Source: Acinetobacter sp. S54
GTDB taxonomy: Bacteria; Pseudomonadota; Gammaproteobacteria; Pseudomonadales; Moraxellaceae
Length of the DNA stretch: 64,000 nt
Direction: 5' to 3'
Assembly (NCBI RefSeq): GCF_016624945.1
Contig: NZ_JACVUI010000001.1
Location: 434,001-498,000, forward strand
Position numbers and translations under genes: made by a program. A model generated the notes under the pieces. It made no database searches, was not told the origin of the DNA, and was given only the letters and a program-made list of their open reading frames with translations. Positions 36,880-46,780 of this stretch are shown piece by piece. Position 1 is the stretch's first letter; each line of letters begins with the position of its first letter.

Positions 36880-37016
36880 GTTTTTAAAGCTTGAGATGGG
36901 TTTAATTTAGAGTTTGAAAAACCAAAATATCTCCAAAATAATTAGATTTGAAAGAATCGCTTTATGTGCTTATGGTCTGTTTACTTTTTAAAGATGAAAA
37001 GTCACAAAAGTCTGTT

Positions 37017-37085
37017 GTTGGATTGGAGGTGCATCCCTGTAACCCCAATCCAACGAGACGACATCTATGTCGCCTGTTAGGTTGG
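37017..37085. repeat. Composite palindromic element between convergent genes
   Basis: A perfect ten-base-pair stem (37017-37026 GTTGGATTGG with 37045-37054 CCAATCCAAC) is followed by the inverted repeat CGACAT/ATGTCG (37059-37064, 37067-37072); CCAAC at 37050-37054 can instead pair with GTTGG at 37081-37085, enclosing the second hairpin. It lies between the HAD-IB gene and ovoA. It may serve as a terminator region or be a dispersed repeat unit. Confidence 0.55.
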
Positions 37086-37114
37086 CATCTATTGATTGGG
37101 CATTTTGTTTCTGA

Positions 37115-39310
37115 TTAATTTATACGTTTCCAAAATGTAACTTCCGATAACGTATGCTGGAATTTATGTCCAGTTTCCCGAATCACGAAAGGTACTTTCT
37201 GCGGAGGTGTAATTAATCGAAAATGCTTTTCTAGCAAGGCATGTAAACCATCCAGTGTAGTGAAGTTTTCACCATCTTTTTTAAAGCCTCCAATCCATTC
37301 TTCACGTGGTGTATGTTCTTCTAGCCATGTATAAGGTGAAGCCAGCATCAGAACCCCTCCCATATTTAACCGTTCATGAATCTGGTTTAAAAACTGGCTG
37401 GGGCTATATAAACGGTCAATGAGGTTGGATGCGAAAATAAAATCATAGTCTGTAAAATGACTTTTGAGATTACAGGCATCACCTTGATAAAACTCAACTT
37501 TATTGTCGATGACTTCTAAACCTAGATCCCGTAAGGCACAGGATTTATAATCAACTAATTCACCTTCTGTGGTTAGGGTGTAACGTAACGTTTCACCTTG
37601 AGCTAACTGTACGCCGTGTTGAATGAAACGTGCTGAAAAATCGATACCTGTTACGTGTTCAAAATGTTGAGCGAGTTCAAATGTCGCCCGACCTAAGGCA
37701 CAGCCAATATCGAGTGCTTTGGTTTTCGGTTGATTACCCAAAGTTTGTAAAGCTAGCTCAACCAGTGCTTTGGAAAAATTTTTGACTCCAAAATATTCAT
37801 CGCCGTAATGAAATTCGGCGTATTGTGAGAGAAGTTGATCTGTCTCGTAATGAGAGCTTGGAATGTTGGCTGGTTGCTCAGAGACCACGTAGCGAAATCC
37901 TGCATGTTGAAAAAAATGGCGACGAAACGCATATCGGGAAGAGTACAGGCTTTCATTGCCAGCAGATATCCATGAACCTCCCTTAATTAGATTGTGTCGT
38001 CCATCAAAGGTTGGTGTAGTAAAATCATCGTAAATTGGGTGGACATCAAAACCCTCAAAAGGATAAATAGGGGTTTCTGTCCATTGCCAGACATTACCAC
38101 GCACGTCATAAAAATCACCTTGTTGAAATTGGTGAACTGGGCAGGAGGATGCGCCATAATCCAGATGCAGATTGGCATCCGCAGGAAAATCGTTGAGTTC
38201 TTTTAACCCTGCGACCTCATATAAACGATACCATTCATCTTCAGTCGGTAAACGAACACTTAAACCCGTCTGTGTCGCTTTCCACATACAAAATGCTTTA
38301 GCTTCATGGTAATTGACCTCAACGGGCCAGTCCCAGCGCATAGGAACTTCTTCGGTCATCAATCGTAAAAACCAGCCTTCTTTTTTCTTGATCCAGAAAG
38401 TTGGATGGGAAGCTTTGGTAAATTCTAACCATGCTTGGCCTTCTTCCAGCCAATATTCAGATGTTTTATAGCCACCAGCTTCTACAAAAGTCAAAAACTC
38501 CTGATTACTGACCAGATACTGCGATGCCTCAAACGTATGAATTGTAGTTTCATGAGTGCCATATTCATTGTCCCAGCCATAATAGGGATGATTTTTTTGT
38601 TTATTCAGCAACACCTGACCAGTTGGTACTTTAATTAACGCATTTTCGGGGGCATTGTGGCTTTGAGTATGGGGTTGCCAAAGTGGATGTGGTTTTACCA
38701 AATTCAGATCATGCTGGCGAATGAGTACAGACGATGTTTCTAAATGAATACGTTCATGTTCAATCCCCATGATAATGGCCCACCACGGATTGTCCCAGTC
38801 TATCGGCATGTTAAGAGGTGCATGTTCAATTAAATCTAAAATAAGGATACGAACTTTATCTCGATAAGCTTTAACTTGCTGCGATGTTGGCCATTCGTAA
38901 TGAGTGTCATCCAGATCATCCCAACTCATTTCATCGACACCGACCGCAAACATGGATTCCATTTTTTGGTCTACACGTTGTTCAATCATTCGGGTCAACA
39001 ATAATTTATTAATAAAAAAAGTTGCAGTATGACCGTAATAAAAAATCAATGGATGACGTAAGGAAATCGGTTTTTTATAAAAGGCCTCCTCACTGGCCAA
39101 ACATTCAAATAAGCTTTCATATGTGTCAAACGTATTTAAGAAATAGTCACGCAAAATACGTCGCATACTGGTGCTATCATGATCACGCAAATTAGGTGTC
39201 CGAAGCAGTTTTGCAGTATTTAAAGTAGGATGGGTTTGATCGGCATGAGAGGGCATAATGTCCTCATTATTCTTTTGTTCGTGGCTTATTTTTGAAGTTT
39301 CAGTGAGCAT
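37115..39310 (-). CDS. ovoA: 5-histidylcysteine sulfoxide synthase / 4-mercaptohistidine N-methyltransferase OvoA
   Basis: 731 residues in three parts. An N-terminal DinB-like four-helix domain carries the iron ligands His94 and the HX3HXE motif His185, His189, Glu191 (EHERIHLE); a formylglycine-generating-enzyme-type domain follows (about 230-460, ending HFFQHAGFRYV); a C-terminal SAM-dependent methyltransferase has DIGCALGRATFELA (about 535). This is the arrangement of OvoA, the key enzyme of ovothiol biosynthesis, which joins cysteine and histidine with oxygen and later methylates the imidazole. FAVGVDEMSWDDLD (about 121) is OvoA-specific. Two starts have ribosome binding sites: 39310 and 39256 (MPSHADQ). 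No dedicated partner beta-lyase OvoB gene is adjacent. Confidence 0.93.
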   Translation of the reverse strand: MLTETSKISHEQKNNEDIMPSHADQTHPTLNTAKLLRTPNLRDHDSTSMRRILRDYFLNTFDTYESLFECLASEEAFYKKPISLRHPLIFYYGHTATFFINKLLLTRMIEQRVDQKMESMFAVGVDEMSWDDLDDTHYEWPTSQQVKAYRDKVRILILDLIEHAPLNMPIDWDNPWWAIIMGIEHERIHLETSSVLIRQHDLNLVKPHPLWQPHTQSHNAPENALIKVPTGQVLLNKQKNHPYYGWDNEYGTHETTIHTFEASQYLVSNQEFLTFVEAGGYKTSEYWLEEGQAWLEFTKASHPTFWIKKKEGWFLRLMTEEVPMRWDWPVEVNYHEAKAFCMWKATQTGLSVRLPTEDEWYRLYEVAGLKELNDFPADANLHLDYGASSCPVHQFQQGDFYDVRGNVWQWTETPIYPFEGFDVHPIYDDFTTPTFDGRHNLIKGGSWISAGNESLYSSRYAFRRHFFQHAGFRYVVSEQPANIPSSHYETDQLLSQYAEFHYGDEYFGVKNFSKALVELALQTLGNQPKTKALDIGCALGRATFELAQHFEHVTGIDFSARFIQHGVQLAQGETLRYTLTTEGELVDYKSCALRDLGLEVIDNKVEFYQGDACNLKSHFTDYDFIFASNLIDRLYSPSQFLNQIHERLNMGGVLMLASPYTWLEEHTPREEWIGGFKKDGENFTTLDGLHALLEKHFRLITPPQKVPFVIRETGHKFQHTLSEVTFWKRIN

Positions 39311-39491
39311 GCTTACACTCCATGTGGGACGAAATTTATAAAAAAGCCATGAGTCAGCCTTTGCATGAATGCTGATTTATTATTCTTCATTTGGAATAAA
39401 TCATGGGGTGTTTACCAACTTACTCCTATTTGTGCTTTGGTTTTTTATATTTAGGTAAAAAGGAGTAGCAACTTATTTACAAAATGATAGC

Positions 39492-40367
39492 TCACAGGAT
39501 GTCAGTTTGATGCTGCATTAGCTCGATCAAAGCTTGCGCTGCTTTGGACTGACTACGCGACGGATGCCAGACCATGCCCAATTGACGATGCAATTCCATA
39601 TTAAGATCAAGTTGCTGTAAATCCTGATTTAACAGCGTTTTAGGTAAAACTGACCAACCCAGCCCGATTGAAACCAGCATTCGAATTGATTCAAGTGGAT
39701 TATTACTCATGGTTGTTTTGGGCTTAAGCCCCTTTTTTTCAAATTCTGCCAACGTGATTTGACTAGTATACGTTTGAGCAGCAGGCAATAAGCTTGGATA
39801 ATTAAGCAGACTTTCCAGCGATAAATGCTGCTGTTGTGCCAAAGGATGAAAAGGCGCTGCAACAAATACCAATGGATCTGTCCAGACATTCATATATCTA
39901 AGTCTTTCATCGCCCTGTGGTGGAAGCGTTAGAAAAGCCAGTTCCAGATCACCAGCCAACACTTGTTCATGAGCTTGCTCAGAGTCAACAAAATGGACAT
40001 CCAGTTTTACCTGAGGAAATTGCTGCACATATTGCTTTAAATAATGGGGCAAATGATGTAATCCAATATGATGACTGGTACCAATTTTTAAACGTCCTTG
40101 TACCTGATCATGTTCATGACTGAGAGTATAATGAATGTCACCGAGCTCATTGAGCCAGTTCTTAACCCTGGGTAACAGAGAATGTGCTGCATGAGTGGGT
40201 TGTACGCCGCGGCCTGCAGATTCAAAAAGTTTGACTCCGAAATATTCTTCCAGACTATGAATGCGTTTAGTAACAGCGGGCTGCGTAATAAATAATTGCT
40301 CAGCAGCCAGAGAAATTGAACCTGTTTCCATCACTTTTACAAAGGCTTCAAAGGCGGCAAGATTCAT
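39492..40367 (-). CDS. LysR family transcriptional regulator
   Basis: 291 residues: helix-turn-helix FVKVMETGSISLAAEQLFITQPAVTKRIHSLE (about 9-40) and a type 2 periplasmic-binding domain. It reads away from leuC across 229 bp, which makes regulation of leucine biosynthesis plausible, although in many bacteria such genes instead respond to other signals. Effector unknown. Confidence 0.87.
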   Translation of the reverse strand: MNLAAFEAFVKVMETGSISLAAEQLFITQPAVTKRIHSLEEYFGVKLFESAGRGVQPTHAAHSLLPRVKNWLNELGDIHYTLSHEHDQVQGRLKIGTSHHIGLHHLPHYLKQYVQQFPQVKLDVHFVDSEQAHEQVLAGDLELAFLTLPPQGDERLRYMNVWTDPLVFVAAPFHPLAQQQHLSLESLLNYPSLLPAAQTYTSQITLAEFEKKGLKPKTTMSNNPLESIRMLVSIGLGWSVLPKTLLNQDLQQLDLNMELHRQLGMVWHPSRSQSKAAQALIELMQHQTDIL

Positions 40368-40596
40368 GTAGTGCTACTCATAACTGTTTTTTATATCAAA
40401 TCTATTATTCAAAAGAATGGTGAATAAATCAAAGTTTATTCATGGATCACGGGCAGAGAGGAGAATAAAATAAAATATTCCAAAAAGTTTTTTAATTTAT
40501 AAAAATGATAAATTAGTTTTATGTAAAACATTCGCTATAATCAGGATAAGTTTAGAATTACCCAGTCCAATGGCAAGCACGGTGGAGAGCGACGAC

Positions 40597-42030
40597 ATGG
40601 CAGGCAATACCCAAGGCGCAAAAACTTTATATGACAAATTGTGGGATGACCATTTGGTCTCACAGCGTGATGATGGTTCAAGCTTAATTTATATTGACCG
40701 TCATTTATTACATGAAGTAACCAGTCCGCAAGCTTTTGAAGGTCTACAACTTGCAGGTCGCAAGCCTTGGCGTTTAAGTGCAAATATTGCAACACCTGAC
40801 CATAATGTTCCAACCTCAAAAAAAGAACGTGAACAAGGGATTGCGGGTATTGAAGATGATACTTCACGTATTCAGGTACAAACGCTTGATGATAACTGTA
40901 AAACCTTTGATATCGTTGAATTTGGTATTAATGATATTCGTCAGGGTATTGCACATGTCGTGGGGCCTGAGCAGGGTTTAACTTTACCGGGAATGACGGT
41001 AGTTTGCGGTGACTCGCATACTGCAACACATGGTGCATTTGGTTGCTTGGCGCACGGGATTGGAACATCAGAAGTTGAACATGTATTGGCAACCCAGTGC
41101 CTTGTTCAAAAGAAAATGAAAAACATGTTAGTTCGTGTTGATGGTACTTTAGGTAAAGGCGTAACCTCTAAAGATGTCGTCTTGGCGATTATTGGAAAAA
41201 TTGGGACAGCGGGTGGTACAGGCCACGCCATCGAATTCGGTGGTCAGGTATTCCGTGATATGTCGATCGAAGGCCGTATGACTGTCTGCAATATGGCCAT
41301 TGAAGCGGGCGCGCGCGTGGGCATGGTTGCTGTGGATGACAAAACCATTGAATATGTGAAAAACCGTCCGTATGCGCCTAACGGTGAACAATGGGATCAA
41401 GCTGTTGCTTACTGGAAGACTTTACATTCTGATGAAAATGCACAGTTTGATACTGTCGTGGTATTGCAGGGTGAAGAGATCGAACCGCAAGTGTCTTGGG
41501 GAACTTCACCTGAAATGGTGATTCCAGTGTCTCAGGCAGTACCCACTTTGGAACAAGCTAAAGATGACGTACAGCGTAATGACTGGACACGTGCTTATCA
41601 ATACATGGGTTTAACTGCGGGTCAAGCATTGGAAGATATCCAGTTAGATCGAGTATTTATTGGTTCATGCACCAACTCGCGAATTGAAGATATCCGTGCT
41701 GCTGCTGAGGTGGTAAAGGGCCGTAAAGTTGCTTCAAGCATTAAGCAGGCGATGATTGTACCGGGTTCAGGTTTAGTGAAACAACAAGCAGAGCAAGAAG
41801 GTTTAGACCAAGTCTTCCTAGAAGCAGGTTTTGAATGGCGTGAGCCGGGTTGTTCCATGTGTTTGGCTATGAATGCAGATAAATTACAGCCGGGTGAACA
41901 TTGTGCCTCCACTTCAAACCGTAACTTTGAAGGCCGTCAGGGCAATGGTGGGCGTACTCACTTAGTCAGTCCTGCAATGGCAGCAGCTGCAGCGATAGCG
42001 GGTCATTTTGTTGATGTTCGTTCATTCTAA
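40597..42030 (+). CDS. leuC: 3-isopropylmalate dehydratase large subunit
   Basis: 477 residues. Iron-sulfur ligands are in FIGSCTNSR and in the GCSMCLAMN pair near the C terminus; [22 protein letters not shown] and [10 protein letters not shown] are aconitase-family signatures. With LeuD it isomerises 2-isopropylmalate to 3-isopropylmalate in leucine biosynthesis. The start at 40597 is preferred because GGAGAG precedes it at eight bases; an in-frame ATG at 40570 would add nine residues. It begins a leuCD transcription unit; leuB follows after an intervening lipoprotein gene. Confidence 0.95.
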   Translation: MAGNTQGAKTLYDKLWDDHLVSQRDDGSSLIYIDRHLLHEVTSPQAFEGLQLAGRKPWRLSANIATPDHNVPTSKKEREQGIAGIEDDTSRIQVQTLDDNCKTFDIVEFGINDIRQGIAHVVGPEQGLTLPGMTVVCGDSHTATHGAFGCLAHGIGTSEVEHVLATQCLVQKKMKNMLVRVDGTLGKGVTSKDVVLAIIGKIGTAGGTGHAIEFGGQVFRDMSIEGRMTVCNMAIEAGARVGMVAVDDKTIEYVKNRPYAPNGEQWDQAVAYWKTLHSDENAQFDTVVVLQGEEIEPQVSWGTSPEMVIPVSQAVPTLEQAKDDVQRNDWTRAYQYMGLTAGQALEDIQLDRVFIGSCTNSRIEDIRAAAEVVKGRKVASSIKQAMIVPGSGLVKQQAEQEGLDQVFLEAGFEWREPGCSMCLAMNADKLQPGEHCASTSNRNFEGRQGNGGRTHLVSPAMAAAAAIAGHFVDVRSF

Positions 42031-42042
42031 GGGAGCCGGATC

Positions 42043-42693
42043 ATGAAAAAATACACTGTAGAACAAGGTATTGTTGCACCTTTAGATCGTGCCAATGTCG
42101 ATACCGACTTAATCATTCCTAAACAGTTTTTAAAATCGATTAAACGTACAGGTTTTGGCGATAACTTATTTGATGAGTTACGTTATTTGGATGAAGGTTA
42201 TTTGGGGCAGGATATTAGTAAACGTCCTAAAAATCCTGATTTCGTTTTGAATCAACCCCGTTATCAGAGTTCAACCATTTTATTGGCGCGGACTAATTTC
42301 GGTTGTGGTTCAAGCCGGGAACATGCACCGTGGGCATTAAATGAATATGGTTTCCGTACGGTGATTGCACCAAGCTACGCGGATATCTTTTTTAACAACT
42401 CGTTTAAAAATGGCATGTTGCCTGTAATTTTGCCAGAAGACATCGTCGATCAGTTATTTAAAGAATGTGTGGCAACGGAAGGTTATCAACTTACAGTTGA
42501 TCTAGATGCGCAAGAAGTCCGTACTCCATCAGGGCAAGCATTTAAGTTTGAAATTGATTCATTCCGTAAACATTGTTTATTGAATGGTTTGGATGATATT
42601 GGTTTAACTTTGCAAAATGCCGATGCGATACGTGAATTTGAGGCGCAAGCCAAGCAGTCACGTCCTTGGGTATTTCAGGAATTAAAGCAATAA
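42043..42693 (+). CDS. leuD: 3-isopropylmalate dehydratase small subunit
   Basis: 216 residues, the swivelling small subunit of the LeuCD aconitase-type enzyme. [18 protein letters not shown] and [14 protein letters not shown] are diagnostic. It begins 12 bp after leuC stops, in the same transcription unit. Confidence 0.95.
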   Translation: MKKYTVEQGIVAPLDRANVDTDLIIPKQFLKSIKRTGFGDNLFDELRYLDEGYLGQDISKRPKNPDFVLNQPRYQSSTILLARTNFGCGSSREHAPWALNEYGFRTVIAPSYADIFFNNSFKNGMLPVILPEDIVDQLFKECVATEGYQLTVDLDAQEVRTPSGQAFKFEIDSFRKHCLLNGLDDIGLTLQNADAIREFEAQAKQSRPWVFQELKQ

Positions 42694-42803
42694 ATACAGG
42701 CGGTAGATTTTAAAGATAGCAATAGCATAGATGCTCAACTCTTGTTACCATGCAGGCTTAAAGACGTTGAAAACTTTACTGTAAATAAGGTTGGGCTCTG
42801 ACA

Positions 42804-43379
42804 ATGAAGAGGACATTTCGCCATAGTGTAATGCTTGGAATATGCTCAGTCGTACTGAGTGCATGTCAAAGCACTCACACCGTTGTCGATACTTTGCGTA
42901 TTAAACAGGCGGAGACAGGAACGACTCGAGCCAATGCCTCTATCTATTGCGCCGGAGTAAAACATTGCGAGTTTGAACGTATAAATACAACGCCGATTAT
43001 GGATGCAAATACCCATCGAGTAAGCTCAGATAGCCTTAAACAGGGAATTGTGCGTTTACAGGGTTCTGTTTTTAGCCAACATAATGCCATGTATTTGTCT
43101 GTACCAGCCGATCAATATGAATTGGTGATTCGTTTTTATCCCATTTCGCCAGATCGCGCTGAAACTTTCCATGTGATTCACCAATTTAAACCGAATCAGC
43201 ACTATACCTTTAAAATGTACCGTGATCGCTCCAAACATACGGGTGGAAGCTTGCTTAATGTTTCTGCACCAGAGCCTTTATGTGTCGCGATGCAAGAAGG
43301 ACAGCGTATCATTCGCCGTTTTTGTCGTCCTTTTGACGCAGCGACAGGTTTGGGTGAGTTTGTAGAACAAAAGGTTTAA
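42804..43379 (+). CDS. Predicted lipoprotein between leuD and leuB
   Basis: 191 residues. The signal peptide ends in the lipobox VLSAC (Cys at about residue 20, VVLSAC-QS), so it is predicted to be lipid-anchored. The rest has no recognised domain but contains an extended beta-rich pattern (MYLSVPADQYELVIRFYPISP). It lies 110 bp after leuD and 47 bp before leuB, which suggests it is cotranscribed with leucine genes, but that linkage is only positional. Function unknown. Confidence 0.7.
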   Translation: MKRTFRHSVMLGICSVVLSACQSTHTVVDTLRIKQAETGTTRANASIYCAGVKHCEFERINTTPIMDANTHRVSSDSLKQGIVRLQGSVFSQHNAMYLSVPADQYELVIRFYPISPDRAETFHVIHQFKPNQHYTFKMYRDRSKHTGGSLLNVSAPEPLCVAMQEGQRIIRRFCRPFDAATGLGEFVEQKV

Positions 43380-43426
43380 TGAACCATCAGCGCATTGGCT
43401 GATACAGTGAGAAATGGAAAACAGAG

Positions 43427-44506
43427 ATGTCTAAACAAATTTTAGTTTTAGCGGGAGATGGCATTGGCCCAGAAATCGTGGCTGCCGCTGAAAAAGTATT
43501 AACCTCAGTCAATCAAAAGTTTAATTTGGGTTTAAGCTGGGAACATGGCTTACTTGGTGGTGCTGCGATTGATGCGCATGGCGAACCATACCCGGCGGTC
43601 ACGTCTGAACAAGCTAAAAAAGCGGATGCTATTTTACTAGGCGCTGTGGGTGGCCCAAAATGGGATACTATCGAACGTGCCATTCGTCCAGAACGCGGCT
43701 TACTTAAAATTCGTAGTGAATTGAATTTGTTTGCCAATCTTCGCCCCGCTATTCTTTACCCTCAACTTGCGGATGCTTCAAGTTTAAAACCGGAAATTGT
43801 TGCAGGTTTGGATATCTTGATTGTTCGTGAATTAACAGGCGGTATTTATTTTGGTCAGCCGCGTGGTATTCGTGAACTGGAGAATGGCGAAAAACAAGGC
43901 TATAACACTGACGTTTATAGCGAATCTGAAATTAAACGTATCGCCAAAGTCGCTTTTGAAATGGCAGGACTACGTGGTGGCAAAGTTTGTTCAGTCGATA
44001 AAGCCAATGTTCTGGAAGTGACTGAGTTATGGAAGCAAACCGTGACTGACTTACAACAGGCGAATTATCCAGACATTCAGCTTTCACATATGTACGTGGA
44101 TAACGCAGCTATGCAATTGGTACGTGCGCCGAAGCAATTTGATGTAATTGTCACGGGGAACTTGTTTGGTGATATTTTATCAGATGAAGCTGCAATGTTG
44201 ACAGGTTCAATCGGGATGTTGCCATCTGCCTCACTGGATGAAAATGGCAAAGGTATGTATGAACCTTGCCACGGTTCTGCACCAGATATTGCTGGAAAAA
44301 ATATTGCCAATCCATTGGCGACCATTCTTTCTGTTGCGATGATGTTACGTTATACCTTCCGTGAAGAAGCTGCGGCAAAAGCGATTGAAGATGCTGTTGG
44401 TAATGTGTTAGATCAAGGATTACGTACTGCGGATATCTTGTCTGACGGCATGACCAAAGTCGGAACTTCAGAAATGGGTGACGCTGTGGTTAAGGCACTC
44501 GCTTAA
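43427..44506 (+). CDS. leuB: 3-isopropylmalate dehydrogenase
   Basis: 359 residues of the beta-decarboxylating dehydrogenase family. It begins [14 protein letters not shown], includes [10 protein letters not shown] and the NAD(P)/metal-binding [11 protein letters not shown] and [16 protein letters not shown]. It oxidises 3-isopropylmalate in leucine synthesis. It ends in a terminator at 44532-44558. Gene order leuC-leuD-x-leuB followed at distance by asd-fimV-truA is the order of Pseudomonadales. Confidence 0.96.
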   Translation: MSKQILVLAGDGIGPEIVAAAEKVLTSVNQKFNLGLSWEHGLLGGAAIDAHGEPYPAVTSEQAKKADAILLGAVGGPKWDTIERAIRPERGLLKIRSELNLFANLRPAILYPQLADASSLKPEIVAGLDILIVRELTGGIYFGQPRGIRELENGEKQGYNTDVYSESEIKRIAKVAFEMAGLRGGKVCSVDKANVLEVTELWKQTVTDLQQANYPDIQLSHMYVDNAAMQLVRAPKQFDVIVTGNLFGDILSDEAAMLTGSIGMLPSASLDENGKGMYEPCHGSAPDIAGKNIANPLATILSVAMMLRYTFREEAAAKAIEDAVGNVLDQGLRTADILSDGMTKVGTSEMGDAVVKALA

Positions 44507-44531
44507 TTTTTAAATTCGGTGATTTAGATTT

Positions 44532-44558
44532 AAAAAACGCAGCTTGACTGCGTTTTTT
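44532..44558 (+). terminator. Terminator of leuB
   Basis: Stem AAAAACGCAG/CTGCGTTTTT with a five-base loop followed by T. Confidence 0.85.
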
Positions 44559-44595
44559 TATGATCTTTGGTTTAAATTTGAATTAAGAATCTGCC

Positions 44596-44991
44596 TTAAC
44601 AGGCTTTCCCTTGATATTGAATAGATTCAGCAATTTGATGATTTAAATTAAAGATAATTTTGCAATTAAAATTAACATCGTAAGAATTGGCTGAATAATT
44701 ACCCAATTGTAGAGGTATAGCATTTCCACCAATGTCGACATTACTGACAATAGGGGTGGGAATATTCATAGGGCGCAAAATAGTATAAGTAAGTTGCTTC
44801 TCGGTGATGCTAGGCTGATCTAGTACCTGATAACCTAATGATTTGAGATCGAGGTTTTGTTGAATTTGCTGTGCCGACTGGCCAATAAACTGTTGTAAAT
44901 AATCCTGTAAATTTACTTTGGATGAGGTTGACGTAACACATCCCTGAATGGCCAATAGAACACACGATAAGATATAAAATTTGTAATTCAT
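44596..44991 (-). CDS. Small predicted lipoprotein
   Basis: 131 residues with a signal peptide (MNYKFYILSCVLLAIQGC) whose lipobox Cys is followed by VTSTSSK. No domain is recognised; the sequence is rich in polar residues and ends QGKAC. The start at 44991 (or the adjacent ATG at 44994) has AAGGA five to eight bases upstream. It has a tandem 26-bp duplication about 55 bp upstream of its start, in its likely promoter region. Function unknown. Confidence 0.65.
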   Translation of the reverse strand: MNYKFYILSCVLLAIQGCVTSTSSKVNLQDYLQQFIGQSAQQIQQNLDLKSLGYQVLDQPSITEKQLTYTILRPMNIPTPIVSNVDIGGNAIPLQLGNYSANSYDVNFNCKIIFNLNHQIAESIQYQGKAC

Positions 44992-45045
44992 CATTAAAGT
45001 CCTTTTTTTATTTATAGCATGATTAAAAGTCAAAATTTTATCGGA

Positions 45046-45097
45046 GTCGAGAGGATTGCTGTAAAGTTAATGTCGAGAGGATTGCTGTAAAGTTAAT
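45046..45097. repeat. Tandem duplication, two 26-bp units
   Basis: Two perfect copies, 45046-45071 and 45072-45097, of a 26-bp unit beginning GTCGAGAGG and ending GTTAAT. It lies upstream of the small lipoprotein gene and downstream of the infA terminator, and might duplicate a promoter or operator. Confidence 0.85.
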
Positions 45098-45130
45098 AAA
45101 GTATGTGTTATTTGCAATGTTTGAATATAA

Positions 45131-45159
45131 AAAAAGCCACATATAAAAAGTGGCTTTTT
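45131..45159. terminator. Terminator of infA
   Basis: Stem AAAAAGCCAC/GTGGCTTTTT (45131-45140, 45150-45159) with a nine-base loop, downstream of infA on the minus strand. Confidence 0.8.
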
Positions 45160-45177
45160 GGCATGCGCTAAATGAAA

Positions 45178-45399
45178 TTAGCGTGCGCGATAAGTAATAC
45201 GACCTTTGGTTAAATCGTAAGGGGTCATTTCAACTTTAACGTTGTCGCCCGTTAAAATACGAATATAGTGTTTACGCATTTTACCAGAAATATGTGCAAT
45301 TACTTCGTGACCGTTTTCTAAACGTACACGGAACATCGTATTAGGAAGCGTTTCGGTGACAACGCCTTCGAACTCGATGAGTTCCTCTTTATTGGCCAT
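45178..45399 (-). CDS. infA: Translation initiation factor IF-1
   Basis: 73 residues, the exact family length, with the OB-fold start [20 protein letters not shown] and KGRITYRAR at the C terminus. IF-1 binds the ribosomal A site during initiation. AGGTAGG precedes the start. It is monocistronic with its own terminator and divergent from an AraC-family regulator. Confidence 0.97.
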   Translation of the reverse strand: MANKEELIEFEGVVTETLPNTMFRVRLENGHEVIAHISGKMRKHYIRILTGDNVKVEMTPYDLTKGRITYRAR

Positions 45400-45626
45400 A
45401 GCCTACCTGATGATCAAATTGGAAAGGCGCAAATTGTAGTCAATTTTTTACCAAAAAACAAGACCAATGCCCCAATTTATGGAGTTTGTCAAAGTGGCAG
45501 ATGGGTCAAATTCAACAAAAAAAATGTGTAAAAATGACCTGAATTGAGTTGTCACTTTGGTCAATCAGCGGTAATCTAAATTACGTTTTTAAGTATAAAT
45601 GAAGAACATACAAGGAAGGATGCCAC

Positions 45627-46640
45627 GTGGGTCAGCTAACAGATGCATCGGTTGTATTACGATTTGGCTATCAAGCGATTCGTCGTGCGGGATTGCCAAC
45701 CGAAGAAATTTTAACAAAAGCAGGTGTGGCCTTAAATCAGGTCGATAATAATACCCGTACCCCTTTGAATGCCCAATATGCGTTCTGGATTGCAGCAGAA
45801 GAGGTGAGTAAAGACCCCGACATTGGTTTACATCTGGGCGAGCACTTACCCTTGTATCGTGGTCAGGTGATTGAGCATTTATTTATTAGTAGTGAAACAT
45901 TTGGCGAAGGGCTAAAACGTGCTTTGGCTTATCAGCGGCTCATTAGCGATGCTTTACATGCGCGTTTAGTGGTTGATGAAAATGGTTGTTATCTTACCAA
46001 TGGTGAACAAGCTTTTTCTGACAATATAGTCAATCGTCATTTTTCAGAATGTGCATTGTCTGGGATTTTACGTTTTTTTAAATTTATTACAGAAGGTGCA
46101 TTTAAACCTATATTTATTGATTTTGATTTTAATAATGGTGCACCAGAGGACGAATATCTACGCGTTTATGGTTGTCCAGTGAGTTTAGGTCAAAAAGAAA
46201 CACGCTTATATTTTGATGCGGATATTCTAGATTACCCACTTTGGCAAGCAGAACCAGAACTATTACAACTACATGAGCAGCTGGCGATTGAAAAGCTTCA
46301 AGAACTAGCACGTTATGACCTAGTCGGTGAAGTACGCCGCGCGATTGGTTCAACACTGGAAAGTGGTGAAACCACGCTTGAAACTGTCGCAGCACAATTA
46401 CATATTACTCCGCGGCGTTTAAGAACGCAGTTGAGTGAAGCTAATACCAGTTTTCAGCAAATTTTGTCTGATTATCGCTGCCGTCTGGCTAAAAAATTAT
46501 TGGCCAATACCAGTGAAAGCGTTGAACGCATTGTTTATCTGACTGGATTTTCTGAGCCTAGTACTTTTTATCGAGCATTTAAGCGCTGGACCAATGAAAC
46601 TCCAGTAGAATATAGAAAGCGTAAACAACGTTCTTCCTAA
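45627..46640 (+). CDS. AraC family transcriptional regulator
   Basis: 337 residues. The N-terminal part (about 10-200) is the arabinose-binding-like domain of the OruR/ArgR-type group (FGYQAIRRAGLP at the start), and the C-terminal AraC DNA-binding region carries two helix-turn-helix units (TLETVAAQLHITPRRLRTQLSEANTSF and ERIVYLTGFSEPSTFYRAFKRWTNETP). The start is GTG at 45627 with AAGGAAGG seven bases upstream. Its target cannot be told; it stands alone between terminators. Confidence 0.88.
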   Translation: MGQLTDASVVLRFGYQAIRRAGLPTEEILTKAGVALNQVDNNTRTPLNAQYAFWIAAEEVSKDPDIGLHLGEHLPLYRGQVIEHLFISSETFGEGLKRALAYQRLISDALHARLVVDENGCYLTNGEQAFSDNIVNRHFSECALSGILRFFKFITEGAFKPIFIDFDFNNGAPEDEYLRVYGCPVSLGQKETRLYFDADILDYPLWQAEPELLQLHEQLAIEKLQELARYDLVGEVRRAIGSTLESGETTLETVAAQLHITPRRLRTQLSEANTSFQQILSDYRCRLAKKLLANTSESVERIVYLTGFSEPSTFYRAFKRWTNETPVEYRKRKQRSS

Positions 46641-46642
46641 AC

Positions 46643-46666
46643 AAAAGCATCCTTTAAGGATGCTTT
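46643..46666. terminator. Terminator hairpin
   Basis: Self-complementary AAAAGCATCCTT/AAGGATGCTTTT followed by T, just after the AraC gene. Confidence 0.8.
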
Positions 46667-46780
46667 TTAAATTTTGGTTTGATGAAATAATGCTAAGAAG
46701 CTTTGAATGGATAATCAAATTGAACCGAGCAAAGTGTAGAACTTTTAGAGTGAATGTTAATCTTTTCTTGGCTTAACACA

